64,000 nucleotides of DNA. Source: an uncultured Bacteroidales bacterium (GTDB lineage: Bacteria; Bacteroidota; Bacteroidia; Bacteroidales; P3). Shown one piece after another: positions 24,993 through 34,027 of this stretch. The position numbers and the translations under genes are program-made. The DNA lies in the NCBI GenBank assembly GCA_900314925.1, contig OMXC01000011.1, positions 1 to 64,000 of the forward strand. Reading direction: 5' to 3'. Within the stretch, counting starts at the first letter, position 1; the number at the start of each line of letters is the position of its first letter. The notes under the pieces are model-generated. The model was not told where the DNA came from and searched no databases. It saw nothing but the letters and a program-made list of their open reading frames with translations.

Positions 24993-26027
24993 TTATTGCT
25001 TTAATGTGATCTTGTCAAAACCAGGGGTGGCGTAGGTGCACAGGGTGCCGCATGAGTCGTAGATGAAGAGCACGGCGGCGGTGCCCGGCCCTTGGGGGTG
25101 GGCGGCTATGAACTGGCGGCCGCGGTCGAGCCCCATGACCATGTAGGCTGTGGCCATGGCGTCGGCGCGCCACGCCGTACTGTCAACTACCGAGACGCTG
25201 AGCAGCGAATGCTGCACGGGGCGCCCCGTGGCGGGGTCTATGGTGTGCGAATAGCGTATGCCGTCGCGCTCGTAGTATTTGCGGTAGCTGCCCGAGGTGA
25301 CGAGCGACGCGTCGCGAAGGGCTACGACAGATTGTACTATTGGGGCCGAGACGCTGTCGGCGGCCGGGCGCTCCACGCCCACACGCCAGGCGCTGCCGTC
25401 GGCCTTGGTGCCTCGCGCTATGACCTCGCCGCCCACGTCGATAAGGTATCTGCCGATGCCGAGGCTGTCAAACATGGCGGCAAGCAGGTCTACGGAGTAG
25501 CCTTGGGCTATGGCGTTGAAGTCAAGCTCTGTGGCTGGGCTCTCCTTGACGAGGCGGCCGTTGCTGACGCTGACGCCGGCGCGTGCCGCGTCGAGCATGG
25601 CTGCCAGCTCGCTGCTGTCGGGCTCTTCCTGCTGTCGGAAGCTGAACCCCCATGCCTGCACGATGCGCCCGATGCGCGTGTCGAAGGCTCCGCCGGTGTA
25701 TTCGCTCATGCTCTGCGAGAGGCTGAGGAGGTCGGCAAAGAGGCTGTTGACGCTGTCGGTGGTGCCTGCGTTGAGGCGCCGCAGCAGAGAGCTGTCTACC
25801 CAGAGCGACGCCGTGAGGTCGAAGGCGTCGAGAAGCGAGTCCACCTGCGGCTGCAGGTCGCGCCCCTGTTTGTCGTAGTATATTATACTATAGTATGTGC
25901 CCTGAGCCTCGCCGGAGAGCTTTATGGGCTCCTGTGTGCAGGATGCTGTGAGGAGTGCCGCAAGGCATAAAAAAAAGCGTCCGGCACGGCGGTGCCGAAC
26001 GCTTGTGGTGTTTACCGTAGTGGTCAT
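24993..26027 (-). CDS. apbE: FAD:protein FMN transferase (ApbE), lipoprotein
   Basis: Covalently attaches FMN to target proteins such as Rnf/Nqr subunits. The 344-residue protein has a lipoprotein signal (RRAGRFFLCLAALLTASC). ApbE motifs include FNAIAQGYSVD, YLIDVGGEVIARG, SYRKYYERDG and YSHTIDPATGRPV. The ATG at 26027 directly abuts the stop codon of the upstream T9SS cargo gene. Codons about 8-20 form a strong terminator hairpin with a T-run, encoding SVRHRRAGRFF. No in-frame ATG exists between the hairpin and the lipobox, so the start appears genuine. Confidence 0.88.
   Translation of the reverse strand: MTTTVNTTSVRHRRAGRFFLCLAALLTASCTQEPIKLSGEAQGTYYSIIYYDKQGRDLQPQVDSLLDAFDLTASLWVDSSLLRRLNAGTTDSVNSLFADLLSLSQSMSEYTGGAFDTRIGRIVQAWGFSFRQQEEPDSSELAAMLDAARAGVSVSNGRLVKESPATELDFNAIAQGYSVDLLAAMFDSLGIGRYLIDVGGEVIARGTKADGSAWRVGVERPAADSVSAPIVQSVVALRDASLVTSGSYRKYYERDGIRYSHTIDPATGRPVQHSLLSVSVVDSTAWRADAMATAYMVMGLDRGRQFIAAHPQGPGTAAVLFIYDSCGTLCTYATPGFDKITLKQ
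25969..26004 (-). terminator. Intrinsic terminator embedded in the apbE signal-peptide codons
   Basis: On the minus strand a 13-position stem with one mismatch (AAGCGTTCGGCAC paired with GTGCCGGACGCTT, 4-nt loop) is followed by T. It is 24-60 nt past the stop of the T9SS cargo gene, but lies inside the apbE reading frame. Confidence 0.85.
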
Positions 26028-28157
26028 TTATTTGCTGACGATGAATTTGCGTATTGCCTCGTGCCCCTCGGTGGTGACGATGCGCATCGTGTAGTGGCCG
26101 TTGGCGAGGTTGTAGAGATCTATCTGCATGGTGTTGCCGTTGCCCTGGCGAAGCATGACCTGCTGGCCGATGGCGTTGTAGACGCTCACGGTGCTGATGG
26201 CTTCGGCGGTGCGCAGATTGACGATACGGCTGGCGGGGTTGGGGTAGATGTTCACGTCGAAGGCGTCAGCTTCTTCGATGCCGATGTTGGCGAAGGTGAT
26301 GGTCACCCAGTTGCTGTCGGGGCAGCCGTTGCCGTTGGCGGCGGTGAGCATGATGTCTATGTTCTCGTGGTCGTACTCGTCGGTGACGGTGAAGGTCTCA
26401 GAATGGCCGTCCTGCATGACGCCGTTCTTGTACCATGTGTATTCAAGGCCGCTCTCGGCGCTCTCGGCGCGCAGCGTGGTGCTGCCATTGGGCTCGAGCA
26501 GCCAGTTGCCACTGATGTGCGACTCGGGAGTCTTGATTATCTGGAGAACCAGCTTTTTGTACATCGGGCATCCGTCTGCGGTGGTGTCGCCTTCAATGGT
26601 GCTCTTGCGTCTGATCTCGATGGAGTTGGTGTAGAGGGTGTCGTTGTAAGCCCAACGGTATTTGTCGCATGCCTCGACGGAATCGGTATAGTAACCTTCC
26701 TTCTTTATGGTGAGCTTAAGGCTGATACCTTTCTTATAGCAGTTGTTGATAGTGTCGTGGTTGTTGGAACCGGGGTAGCTCGCCAAGCTAGGCAACATGG
26801 TGATCATGGTGTCAGCGTATGACGTGTCAACGCTCTCGGTATAGATGATGTTCATTCTCGCATAGGCATAGCGTTCGCAAGTTACGACTGTGTCGTAATA
26901 GCTTCGGTCGCCCATCGGAACGATGTTCAGCTTGTAGCGATAGAAGGTCGAGCACTGGCGGGTGGCGTTATATATGAAGATGCTGTCTTTGTTGATGATA
27001 CTGATGTTTGGGTTATTGTTGCTGCCGGTGAACTTTCTGACCACGGTGTCTCCGTTCTCGATGCGGAAGGAGTAGCGTGCTGATGAGCCCAACTTTATGC
27101 TGTCGTATTCGCAGCGAATAGGACGTTTGATGTTCACTATGCTGTCGCCGACAGAGAGGTTGAGGGTGTATTCAATCTTGCAGTTTGTTACGTCGTTGCG
27201 TGTGCTGTCGTAATAAACGCCTGTGGTGTCAAGGAAGTGTTCCTGACCGCCATTGGGATGCCATTTGTAGATTGTGCCAGGGCAGACGGTGATTAAGGTG
27301 TCTTTGTGTTCCACGATGGCCGGGTTGATGGTCAGGTTGATGGTAGTAGTGTGGATGCAACCGGTTGATGATGTGTCATTGTGCACTATCGTGGCGCTTT
27401 CAGAATATACCTCTGTGCTGTCCCATGGTGCGCGGTAGGAGCTGCAATAGTTCTCGTCATAGGTCGTGTCGGTGTGGAATGACATGTTCACCTTGATGCG
27501 CAGGACGCTGTCGCAGTCGCCATTGGTGCGCAGGGAGTCATAGTGGATCTCGTTGTCAACGATGGTGCGGCCGCGCCACCTGTAGCTGCAGTCGCTCTCA
27601 ACAACCATGATGTCGCCCAAGAAGGAGTGGTTGATGGTGAGGGCGAGGCTGTCGCGACGGTTGCAGCCTTCGGCGGTGACGTAAGAGGTGTCTATAAGGG
27701 TGTCCTGCGTGAACAGCTCGCCCCAGGCGCTCATGTATTTGTCGCAGGCCGAGACGGTGCTGATGCTCGTGTCGTTGCCGCCAGTGATTGTCAGGTCGAT
27801 GTAGTGGATGCTGTCGCAGCCGCTGGTGGCGGAGATGGTGGCGGATACCAGGCCGCTCTCTCTCCACACGAGGCTGTCGCGCCAGATATAGACGCATTTG
27901 GCCGTCGCTTCCACAGTGTCTCTGATGATGCCGTCGGGGTTGACGGTGAGGTTGAGGATGTAGACGGTGTCATGGTGGGCGGCAGGGTTGTTGACCATGA
28001 TCACGGTGTCGTGGTCATAGGTTTCGCCGGTGATGTTCCAAGTGAAGGGGGTGCATCGCACTTCCTCGATGGTCTTGATGACAGGTGCTGCATCAATCTG
28101 AGCGAATACTGGCGTGCAAGCGATAGCCAAAAGCAGACTGAATAATACTTTTTTCAT
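26028..28157 (-). CDS. Secreted repeat protein with T9SS type A sorting domain
   Basis: A 709-residue exported protein. The signal peptide (MKKVLFSLLLAIACTPVFAQ) is followed by several related beta modules, each with a C..Y.W or C..F.W motif and DTVxxLxLTVN-like strands. The C-terminal domain is T9SS type A: VNIYPNPASRIVNLRTAE, VSVYNAIGQQVMLRQ, and a final HEAIRKFIVSK. No catalytic motif recognised; probably a surface adhesin or structural protein. The stop codon is immediately followed by the apbE ATG. Confidence 0.87.
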   Translation of the reverse strand: MKKVLFSLLLAIACTPVFAQIDAAPVIKTIEEVRCTPFTWNITGETYDHDTVIMVNNPAAHHDTVYILNLTVNPDGIIRDTVEATAKCVYIWRDSLVWRESGLVSATISATSGCDSIHYIDLTITGGNDTSISTVSACDKYMSAWGELFTQDTLIDTSYVTAEGCNRRDSLALTINHSFLGDIMVVESDCSYRWRGRTIVDNEIHYDSLRTNGDCDSVLRIKVNMSFHTDTTYDENYCSSYRAPWDSTEVYSESATIVHNDTSSTGCIHTTTINLTINPAIVEHKDTLITVCPGTIYKWHPNGGQEHFLDTTGVYYDSTRNDVTNCKIEYTLNLSVGDSIVNIKRPIRCEYDSIKLGSSARYSFRIENGDTVVRKFTGSNNNPNISIINKDSIFIYNATRQCSTFYRYKLNIVPMGDRSYYDTVVTCERYAYARMNIIYTESVDTSYADTMITMLPSLASYPGSNNHDTINNCYKKGISLKLTIKKEGYYTDSVEACDKYRWAYNDTLYTNSIEIRRKSTIEGDTTADGCPMYKKLVLQIIKTPESHISGNWLLEPNGSTTLRAESAESGLEYTWYKNGVMQDGHSETFTVTDEYDHENIDIMLTAANGNGCPDSNWVTITFANIGIEEADAFDVNIYPNPASRIVNLRTAEAISTVSVYNAIGQQVMLRQGNGNTMQIDLYNLANGHYTMRIVTTEGHEAIRKFIVSK

Positions 28158-28261
28158 CTTGTAGTTTGTATTTTTTTATTATTATTATCTTTATTTATTC
28201 TGTTGCCGCACAATGCGTTGTCGCAATTTCCGATGCGTTCTCTGCGCGTGCGTACAACATG

Positions 28262-28269
28262 CAAAGATA
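28262..28269 (-). promoter_or_regulatory. -7 element upstream of the T9SS cargo gene
   Basis: TATCTTTG followed by C on the minus strand, about 105 nt upstream of the start at 28157. No clear TTTG is found at the usual distance, so the assignment rests on the -7 element alone. Confidence 0.5.
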
Positions 28270-28348
28270 ACACTTTTTTTTATTATGGTGAACTTTTTTG
28301 TTGAAAAAAGTGTTTTTGGGAAAAATTAACGTCTCGTCAAACGCTGTT

Positions 28349-29779
28349 TCACGGTCGCAAAACAAGTTCGGCGACGTTCTCCACGTGCTGTGTGTGGGGG
28401 AACATGTCGACGGGCTGTATGCGGCGCACATCATATCGCGCGGCGAGCAGTTGCAGGTCGCGCGCCTGGGTGGCAGGATTGCAGCTGACGTACACTATCT
28501 TGCGCGGCGCTGCAGCAAGCAGCTGCTCCACCACGCGCTCGTGCATGCCGGCCCTCGGTGGGTCGGTGACCACCACGTCGGGCTGCCCGTTGGCTTCAAT
28601 AAATTCCGCTGTCAGCACCTTGGCCATGTCGCCGGCGTAGAACACTGTGTTGCCGAAGCCGTTGCGCGCGGCGTTGACACGGGCGTCGGCGATGGCCTCC
28701 TCCACATATTCGATGCCCACAACCTTCTTCACCTGCGAAGCGAGGAAAAGCGCTATGGTGCCCGTGCCGGTGTAGAGGTCGTACAGCGTGTCGCTGGCTT
28801 TCAGCTCGGCCAGCTCGGCCAGCTCGGCCACGAAGCTGTAGAGCCGCTGCGCCTGAGCGGAGTTGGTCTGGTAGAACGACTTGGGGTTGATTATGTAACG
28901 GAGAGGCTTGCCGCCGTTCCATCCGGCCATCTCTTCCTCGATGTGGTCGTCGCCCGCATAGGTATGCACCTCAAGGTCAGAGTACGAGTCGTTGAACTTG
29001 GTGTTGACGATATACTGCAGCGAAGTGATCTGCGGGAACCTCTCGCGCAGCATGTCAAGCATCGGCAGCAGCCTGGAAGTGTCCTCGTCGGCTATGACCA
29101 CAATCACCATCCAGTGCCCCAGCGAGGTGTTGCGTATCACCAGATTGCGAAGGTATCCGGTGTGGTTCCGTATGTCGTAGCATTCAATGCCGTGTTCTAT
29201 GGCGTAGTCCCTGACAGCCAGGCGTATGGCGTTGCTCGGCTCAGGCTGCAGGGCGCACATCTCTATCGGAAGCACCTTGTCGAACAGCTGTGGGATGTGG
29301 AATCCCAGGGCGCCCCATGTGTTCTCCTGCCGCACCGTGGGGTCGGTCTGCCATGCACGTGTCGAGAATGTGAATTCCAGCTTGTTGCGATAACGGTAGA
29401 TATCTGCTGAGCCGCAAATCGGTCGCATGGCGGCGCAGTCTACTCCGCCCAGGCGCTCCAGGTTGTCGCGCACCTGTCGCTGCTTGGCCGCCAGCTGCGC
29501 TTCGTAGCTCATAGTCTGCCATTTGCAGCCGCCGCAGACACCGAAGTGAGGGCACACCGGCTCGACGCGCAGCGCCGACTGGCGGTGGAAGCGCACCGCG
29601 CGCCCCTCGGCGTAGTTCTTCTTTTTCTTGTACAGCTGAATGTCCACCACGTCGCCGGGCACCACGAAAGGCACGAAAACCACCAGTCCGTCGACCTTGG
29701 CCACGGCCATACCCTCGGCACCCGCATCCGTAATCTCCACATGCTCAAGCAGTGGCAGCTCCCTGTTTCTTCTTCCCAT
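28349..29779 (-). CDS. rlmD: 23S rRNA uracil-C5 methyltransferase, RlmD/TrmA family
   Basis: Methylates uracil C5 in 23S rRNA, most likely the RlmD-type site. The 476-residue protein has an N-terminal TRAM domain (AEGMAVAKVDG...VPGDVVDIQ). A 4Fe-4S cysteine motif follows (CPHFGVCGGCKWQ), then a SAM-binding LYDLYTGTGTIALF, a TDPPRAGMHE motif, and the catalytic cysteine in VSCNPAT. RlmD, RlmC and TrmA cannot be separated firmly from sequence alone. Confidence 0.9.
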   Translation of the reverse strand: MGRRNRELPLLEHVEITDAGAEGMAVAKVDGLVVFVPFVVPGDVVDIQLYKKKKNYAEGRAVRFHRQSALRVEPVCPHFGVCGGCKWQTMSYEAQLAAKQRQVRDNLERLGGVDCAAMRPICGSADIYRYRNKLEFTFSTRAWQTDPTVRQENTWGALGFHIPQLFDKVLPIEMCALQPEPSNAIRLAVRDYAIEHGIECYDIRNHTGYLRNLVIRNTSLGHWMVIVVIADEDTSRLLPMLDMLRERFPQITSLQYIVNTKFNDSYSDLEVHTYAGDDHIEEEMAGWNGGKPLRYIINPKSFYQTNSAQAQRLYSFVAELAELAELKASDTLYDLYTGTGTIALFLASQVKKVVGIEYVEEAIADARVNAARNGFGNTVFYAGDMAKVLTAEFIEANGQPDVVVTDPPRAGMHERVVEQLLAAAPRKIVYVSCNPATQARDLQLLAARYDVRRIQPVDMFPHTQHVENVAELVLRP

Positions 29780-29900
29780 TGTGTTGTGTTAGATGTTTGT
29801 TGTGTCAAAAACGGAGGAAAACGTAAATTATTATGTCTGAGGGCAAAAAACACCCTCGATTTTCGCCGGCCCTTGTCCTGCCTGCATTTGTAGCAAGCCC

Positions 29901-30010
29901 CTTCGGCCCCCCTTCGGCCCCTCTTCGGCCTTCCTTCGGCCATGCATCGGCCCGCCGTGGACGGGATGCGGTAGAACGGCCGTCGAGAGGCCGTTGCGGG
30001 GCCGTGGCGA
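29901..30010. repeat. Palindromic array of ten 11-bp units
   Basis: Ten 11-mers in strict register: CTTCGGCCCCC, CTTCGGCCCCT, CTTCGGCCTTC, CTTCGGCCATG, CATCGGCCCGC, two diverged central units, then the inverted-type GGCCGTCGAGA, GGCCGTTGCGG and GGCCGTGGCGA. It lies between the rlmD start and the rpmH terminator. Apart from the rlmD leader, no gene is seen between 29780 and 30037. Confidence 0.86.
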
Positions 30011-30037
30011 TGTCGTCGGGCTTGGCTCGCCGGAGCA

Positions 30038-30077
30038 AAAATAAACGCGGCGCAACACCATTGTGTTACGCCGCGTT
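30038..30077 (-). terminator. Intrinsic terminator after rpmH
   Basis: AACGCGGCG pairs with CGCCGCGTT, continuing with AACAC/GTGTT around a short loop. On the minus strand it is followed by a T-rich run. It is 26 bp past the rpmH stop codon. Confidence 0.88.
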
Positions 30078-30102
30078 AGCGTTTCAGCCCTGTCTATCAA
30101 GA

Positions 30103-30249
30103 CTATCGCTCGTCAGAGACGGTCAGTCTTTTTCTGCCTTTGCGGCGGCGGGCGGCCAGCACTTTTCTACCGTTGGCGGTAGACATTCTCTTGCGGAAAC
30201 CGTGCTTGTTGGCTCTTTTTCTCAGCGAGGGTTGGAATGTTCTCTTCAT
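30103..30249 (-). CDS. rpmH: 50S ribosomal protein L34
   Basis: A 48-residue, very basic protein beginning [18 protein letters not shown] and continuing with [20 protein letters not shown], the L34 signature. It is a structural protein of the large ribosomal subunit. The gene has its own promoter (30317-30350) and terminator. The classical partners rnpA and yidC are not next to it. Confidence 0.97.
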   Translation of the reverse strand: MKRTFQPSLRKRANKHGFRKRMSTANGRKVLAARRRKGRKRLTVSDER

Positions 30250-30316
30250 ATCATCAATATTTTTTGTTCCTTTTTTAGGGCTTTACGGAGGCCTTCCTGC
30301 CGTAAAATTGAGTTTG

Positions 30317-30350
30317 CAAAAGTACACAAATTTTTTGAATTGTGAACAAA
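30317..30350 (-). promoter_or_regulatory. Promoter of rpmH
   Basis: On the minus strand: TTTG (30347-30350), 22 nt, TACTTTTG (30317-30324) followed by C. The gap of about 310 bp between rpmH and the plus-strand gene at 30558 holds this promoter and a divergent one, and no gene. Confidence 0.7.
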
Positions 30351-30427
30351 AAATGTTTGAGAAAAAATCTTTTTGCGCCATATTGTTCTGTAAACCAGTG
30401 TTTAGTGTTGCGAAAATAAATTCATGT

Positions 30428-30458
30428 TTTGCTGTTTGAAAAAAAAATTGTACATTTG
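30428..30458 (+). promoter_or_regulatory. Promoter of the TPR-secG-helicase unit
   Basis: TTTG at 30428-30431, 19 nt, TACATTTG at 30451-30458 followed by C. The leader to the ATG at 30558 is about 90 nt. Confidence 0.72.
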
Positions 30459-30557
30459 CATTTCCAATTTTGAGGGTGAAAAAGTGTTAAATGGTCATAA
30501 TTGCAGAACAAAGAGAACGATAAAAAAAACGTCATAACGACACCAAAGAGCAGGACT

Positions 30558-31139
30558 ATGGACAAGAAACAGTTTGTCGAGATGGTTGGCAACCCCACCA
30601 GGTTCAGTTCGCAGGACCGCGGCTGGCTGCATGCCGTGCAGGCCCGCTACCCGCACTCGTCGGTGCTCGACGTGTTGGCGCTTCTGGCCGACCACGCCTA
30701 CGACTACGATACCCCTGAACAGCGCCGTGCAACCATGCTGGCCATGTGCGACAGCACGAAGCTCGACGCCATGCTTGGCAAAGCCGTCAACGTGACCGAG
30801 AATGCCTCGTACGATATATTCAACGAGATAAACACCTTTCAGGAGGTCTCCTTCAAGACCGCTCCGAAGAGCGTAATACTGTCCAATTTCCTCCAGGCAA
30901 GCCCCGCCGAGGATGTCAAGAAGGTGCAGTCGGAGCCCCAGCCCGTGGTGCACGACGACAAAAAAAGTATTGAGCCTGACGAGTTTTTAGGCACTGAAAC
31001 TCTTGCCGTTATCCTCGAAAAACAGGGTCGTTTGGAGCAGGCGCTCGCCATTTATAAAAATTTGTTGGCTCACAATCCCGAAAAAAGTAGTAATTTTGCA
31101 CCCCAAATCGAGCGCCTCGAAACGCTGTTGAAAAAGTAA
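30558..31139 (+). CDS. TPR-like cytoplasmic protein upstream of secG
   Basis: A 193-residue protein without a signal peptide. Its C-terminal 55 residues contain a TPR-like unit (TETLAVILEKQGRLEQALAIYKNLLAHNPEKS) ending in an amphipathic helix (QIERLETLLKK). A protein of this kind often precedes secG in Bacteroidota. Its role is not established. I chose the ATG at 30558; a TTG at 30501 would add a lysine/asparagine-rich stretch that looks untranslated. Confidence 0.75.
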   Translation: MDKKQFVEMVGNPTRFSSQDRGWLHAVQARYPHSSVLDVLALLADHAYDYDTPEQRRATMLAMCDSTKLDAMLGKAVNVTENASYDIFNEINTFQEVSFKTAPKSVILSNFLQASPAEDVKKVQSEPQPVVHDDKKSIEPDEFLGTETLAVILEKQGRLEQALAIYKNLLAHNPEKSSNFAPQIERLETLLKK

Positions 31140-31164
31140 GAACAATATACTAAAAAGAAGTAAG

Positions 31165-31494
31165 ATGTACACGTTTTTCGTAATCCTTATCCTCATCGTC
31201 TGTGTGCTCCTCGCGCTGGTCGTGCTGGTTCAGAACTCCAAGGGCGGCGGTCTGGCCGCCAACTTCTCGGCTCCCACCCAGGTGCTGGGCGCCCGCCAGT
31301 CGGCCGACTTCATAGAGAAAGCCACGTGGTGGCTCGCCGGCATACTGGTGGCCCTCTGCCTTGCCGCAACGATCTCCATTTCCATGAGTGGCCGCGGCGC
31401 CTCCGACCCCATGAAGACCGAGGTCACCACCACCAGCGACTACAGCCCCGTGCAGCAGGCAACAGCCCCCGAGGCCACCCCTGTCGCCGAATAA
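31165..31494 (+). CDS. secG: Preprotein translocase subunit SecG
   Basis: A 109-residue inner membrane protein with two transmembrane segments (FFVILILIVCVLLALVVLVQ and WWLAGILVALCLAATIS). Between them is the SecG motif QNSKGGGLAANF. It helps SecYE pass proteins through the membrane. A Pro/Thr-rich tail of about 30 residues follows, as is common in Bacteroidota. The stop codon is 4 bp before the helicase start. Confidence 0.93.
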   Translation: MYTFFVILILIVCVLLALVVLVQNSKGGGLAANFSAPTQVLGARQSADFIEKATWWLAGILVALCLAATISISMSGRGASDPMKTEVTTTSDYSPVQQATAPEATPVAE

Positions 31495-31498
31495 AGCC

Positions 31499-32929
31499 GT
31501 GGCTCTCCGCGACGTAGAGCAGTCCGTAGCCAAGCTCATCCTATCCCGCTTCCCGCATACACCAACAGACGGGCAGCGGGTTGCGTGTGCTTTGATGTCG
31601 CGGTTCCTGTATGACCCCGACCCGCGCTCGGCGATGCTGTTGCGCGGATATGCTGGCACGGGCAAGACGTCGCTCGTCTCGGCTTTGATACAAACCCTTC
31701 CGCAGCTGCGTGTGAACTGCGTGCTGCTGGCTCCGACGGGCCGTGCCGCCAAGGTGCTCTCTGGCTACTCTGGCCGTCAGGCGTTCACGATACACAAGAA
31801 GATCTACATGACCGCCACCGACGCTTCGGGCGCGGTGCGCACTGTGCGTGCCATTAACAAGCACAGCTACACGCTTTTTATCGTAGACGAAGCCTCCATG
31901 ATCGGCGTTGAGCCCTCGGCCAGTGGCCATAGCCTGCTGGAGGACCTGGTGGACTATGTCTACGACGGCAACCATTGCCGCCTGATGCTCATCGGTGACA
32001 CCGCCCAGCTGCCACCTGTGGGGCAGAGCGAGAGCCCGGCTCTTGACGAGCGCTTCCTGGCGGCGGCCTTCGCTCTCAGCGTTGTGGACCACGAACTCAC
32101 CGAGGTTGTACGCCAGCAGAGTCTTTCCGGCATCCTGGCCAATGCCACGTCGCTGCGCAGCCAGATAGCGGACATGGCCGGCGACGACGAGCTGACGTTG
32201 CCGCTCTTCACTGTGTCCGACGACGTGGTGAACCTCGCCGGAAGCGACCTCATGGAGACTCTCTACGCAGAGTATGGCGCGAACAGGCTTGAGAATGTCG
32301 TGGTGGTGACACGCAGCAACAAGCGCGCCAACCTCTTCAACCAGGGGGTGCGCAACAGTGTTCTGTACCGTGAGCAGGAGGTCAACGCTGGCGACTACCT
32401 GATGGTTGTGAAGAACAATTACTATTGGCTCGACAACGACAGCGACATCGGTTTCATCGCCAACGGCGACATCGTGGAGGTGCTCGGTGTGCGCAAGGTG
32501 CAGGAGTTGTACGGTTTCCGCTTTGCCGACGCCACGTTGCGCTTCGTCGACTACCCCGACGAGCAGCCCCGCGACTGCAAGCTTTTGCTTTCGACGCTGT
32601 ACAGCGAGTCGCCGTCGCTCACTGCCGACGAGCAGGGGCACCTCTACAACGCTGTGATGGAGGACTATGCCGACCTGCCGCATAAGGCCGACCGTCTGCG
32701 CGAGATGCGCCAGAATCCCTATTACAATGCCTTGCAGGTGAAGTTCGCCTATGCGTTGACATGCCACAAGACGCAGGGCGGGCAGTGGCGCACGGTGATT
32801 ATAGACCAGGGCTTTCTGCCTCCCGGCCAGCCGCTTGGGCGTGATTACCTGCGATGGCTCTACACGGCCTTCACGCGTGCCACGGGCCGGGTGTATCTCC
32901 TCGGCTTCGGGCAGGAGTTCTTCGTGTGA
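31499..32929 (+). CDS. RecD-like superfamily 1B DNA helicase
   Basis: A 476-residue helicase. Motifs are Walker [21 protein letters not shown] (Ia), VDEASMI (II), GDTAQLPPVG (III), VVRQQ (IV-like) and the C-terminal UvrD_C_2 domain with YALTCHKTQGGQW and YTAFTRATGRVYL. It resembles Dda/RecD-type 5'-3' helicases. The start is GTG; the conserved N-terminal FPHTPTDGQ precedes any ATG, supporting this choice. No RecB or RecC partner is nearby. Confidence 0.85.
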   Translation: MALRDVEQSVAKLILSRFPHTPTDGQRVACALMSRFLYDPDPRSAMLLRGYAGTGKTSLVSALIQTLPQLRVNCVLLAPTGRAAKVLSGYSGRQAFTIHKKIYMTATDASGAVRTVRAINKHSYTLFIVDEASMIGVEPSASGHSLLEDLVDYVYDGNHCRLMLIGDTAQLPPVGQSESPALDERFLAAAFALSVVDHELTEVVRQQSLSGILANATSLRSQIADMAGDDELTLPLFTVSDDVVNLAGSDLMETLYAEYGANRLENVVVVTRSNKRANLFNQGVRNSVLYREQEVNAGDYLMVVKNNYYWLDNDSDIGFIANGDIVEVLGVRKVQELYGFRFADATLRFVDYPDEQPRDCKLLLSTLYSESPSLTADEQGHLYNAVMEDYADLPHKADRLREMRQNPYYNALQVKFAYALTCHKTQGGQWRTVIIDQGFLPPGQPLGRDYLRWLYTAFTRATGRVYLLGFGQEFFV

Positions 32930-32941
32930 CAGAAAACGGTT

Positions 32942-34027
32942 TTATTTCTGCACGGCCATGACGGGCTGTGCATAGGTCTGGTAGAGGATGTCGCGAGCCT
33001 CGGCCGGCAGCGCTTTTGCCCGCTCTTTCAGGCGGTCGATGGTCTGCTGGGTGTAGCGCATAGGCATGCGTTGCCCGCTGACGATGCTGTAGGCGGCGTA
33101 ATTGCTCGGCATGAGTCGGTAGTTGCGCTGAATGTGATAGTCAAGGACCTTGGCCACGTGTTCGGCCAGGTCTTCGCCTTCTTGCGGCTGCAGTTCGCGT
33201 GCCGAGAGCGGCGAGCCGATGGCGAGGTGCACACGCCCTTTCTGGCCGATGATGCCGCTTACCACCGAGCGCAGGTCCTCGTCGGGAGCCTTCTCGTAGC
33301 CGCCTTTGCGGCTGAGCATTAGTTCCGTGGCTTTCATGGCGTCGCAGGGGTCCCACTCGTAGCTGATGGACATGGGCACTATGTGCAGGCGGTTGAGTGT
33401 CTGCAGGGCGTCGCCATCGCCGCCGAGGGTGAGCATCTTTATCACAGCCGGTGCCGTGGTGTCGTTGCCGTCCTTGGCGCGGCCGTTTTTCTGGGCTATC
33501 CACACCGACTGGCGCTGGCCGATAAGCGTGTTCAGGTAGTCCGACAGGTGTTGCAGGCTGTTGTAGAACGCCCTCGGGCTGCCGCCGCGTTCCATGCGTA
33601 TCATCTTGTTGCTGCGGAAGAGCACTTCCATGATGGGCAGCGACAGTAGGTTCTGGCCGAAGACGATGTGCGACGTTGTGCCGCGCTGTTCCATGAGCAG
33701 GTGCTGCAGCAGGAAGGCGTCGAGGGTGATGTCGCGGTGGTTGCTCACGATGAGGTAGGGGATGCCGCGGCGGAGGTGCTGCAGGCCGCTGAAGGTGAAG
33801 CCGTCGGTAGTCTCCTTGACGATGCGCTTGATGGCGTCGTTCATGAAGGTGGCCTGAAACTGGTGTATGTTTGTCGTGGCAAGGAGTTTCTTGCGGGCCG
33901 TCTCGATGTCCCCGTCGGGGTAGATGAAGCGTATGATCTGCGGGAAAAGCTCCCAGTCGGCGATGGCCTGCATCGCCGCCGGTATCTCGGCGTCGTTATA
34001 TGGTCTTATGTCGTCGAAGGTGTCCAT
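32942..34027 (-). CDS. Glycerolipid acyltransferase (PlsC-like)
   Basis: A 361-residue protein annotated from its acyltransferase block: SNHRDITLDAF (the catalytic His-Asp region), FGQNLLSLP, RMERGGSPRAFY and WIAQKNGRAKDG. Asp six residues after His (H-R-D-I-T-L-D) is one longer than the classical HX4D spacing, unless the nearer Asp is used. It probably transfers fatty acyl groups to glycerol-3-phosphate or lyso-phosphatidate. The start codon overlaps the gpsA stop by one base (TGATG), implying translational coupling with the enzyme that makes glycerol-3-phosphate. Confidence 0.8.
   Translation of the reverse strand: MDTFDDIRPYNDAEIPAAMQAIADWELFPQIIRFIYPDGDIETARKKLLATTNIHQFQATFMNDAIKRIVKETTDGFTFSGLQHLRRGIPYLIVSNHRDITLDAFLLQHLLMEQRGTTSHIVFGQNLLSLPIMEVLFRSNKMIRMERGGSPRAFYNSLQHLSDYLNTLIGQRQSVWIAQKNGRAKDGNDTTAPAVIKMLTLGGDGDALQTLNRLHIVPMSISYEWDPCDAMKATELMLSRKGGYEKAPDEDLRSVVSGIIGQKGRVHLAIGSPLSARELQPQEGEDLAEHVAKVLDYHIQRNYRLMPSNYAAYSIVSGQRMPMRYTQQTIDRLKERAKALPAEARDILYQTYAQPVMAVQK

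Noticed and set aside
29833-30345. 170-codon plus-strand open frame covering the rpmH locus
   Set aside because: It runs antisense through rpmH, its terminator and an 11-bp repeat array. The L34 signature on the minus strand is decisive.
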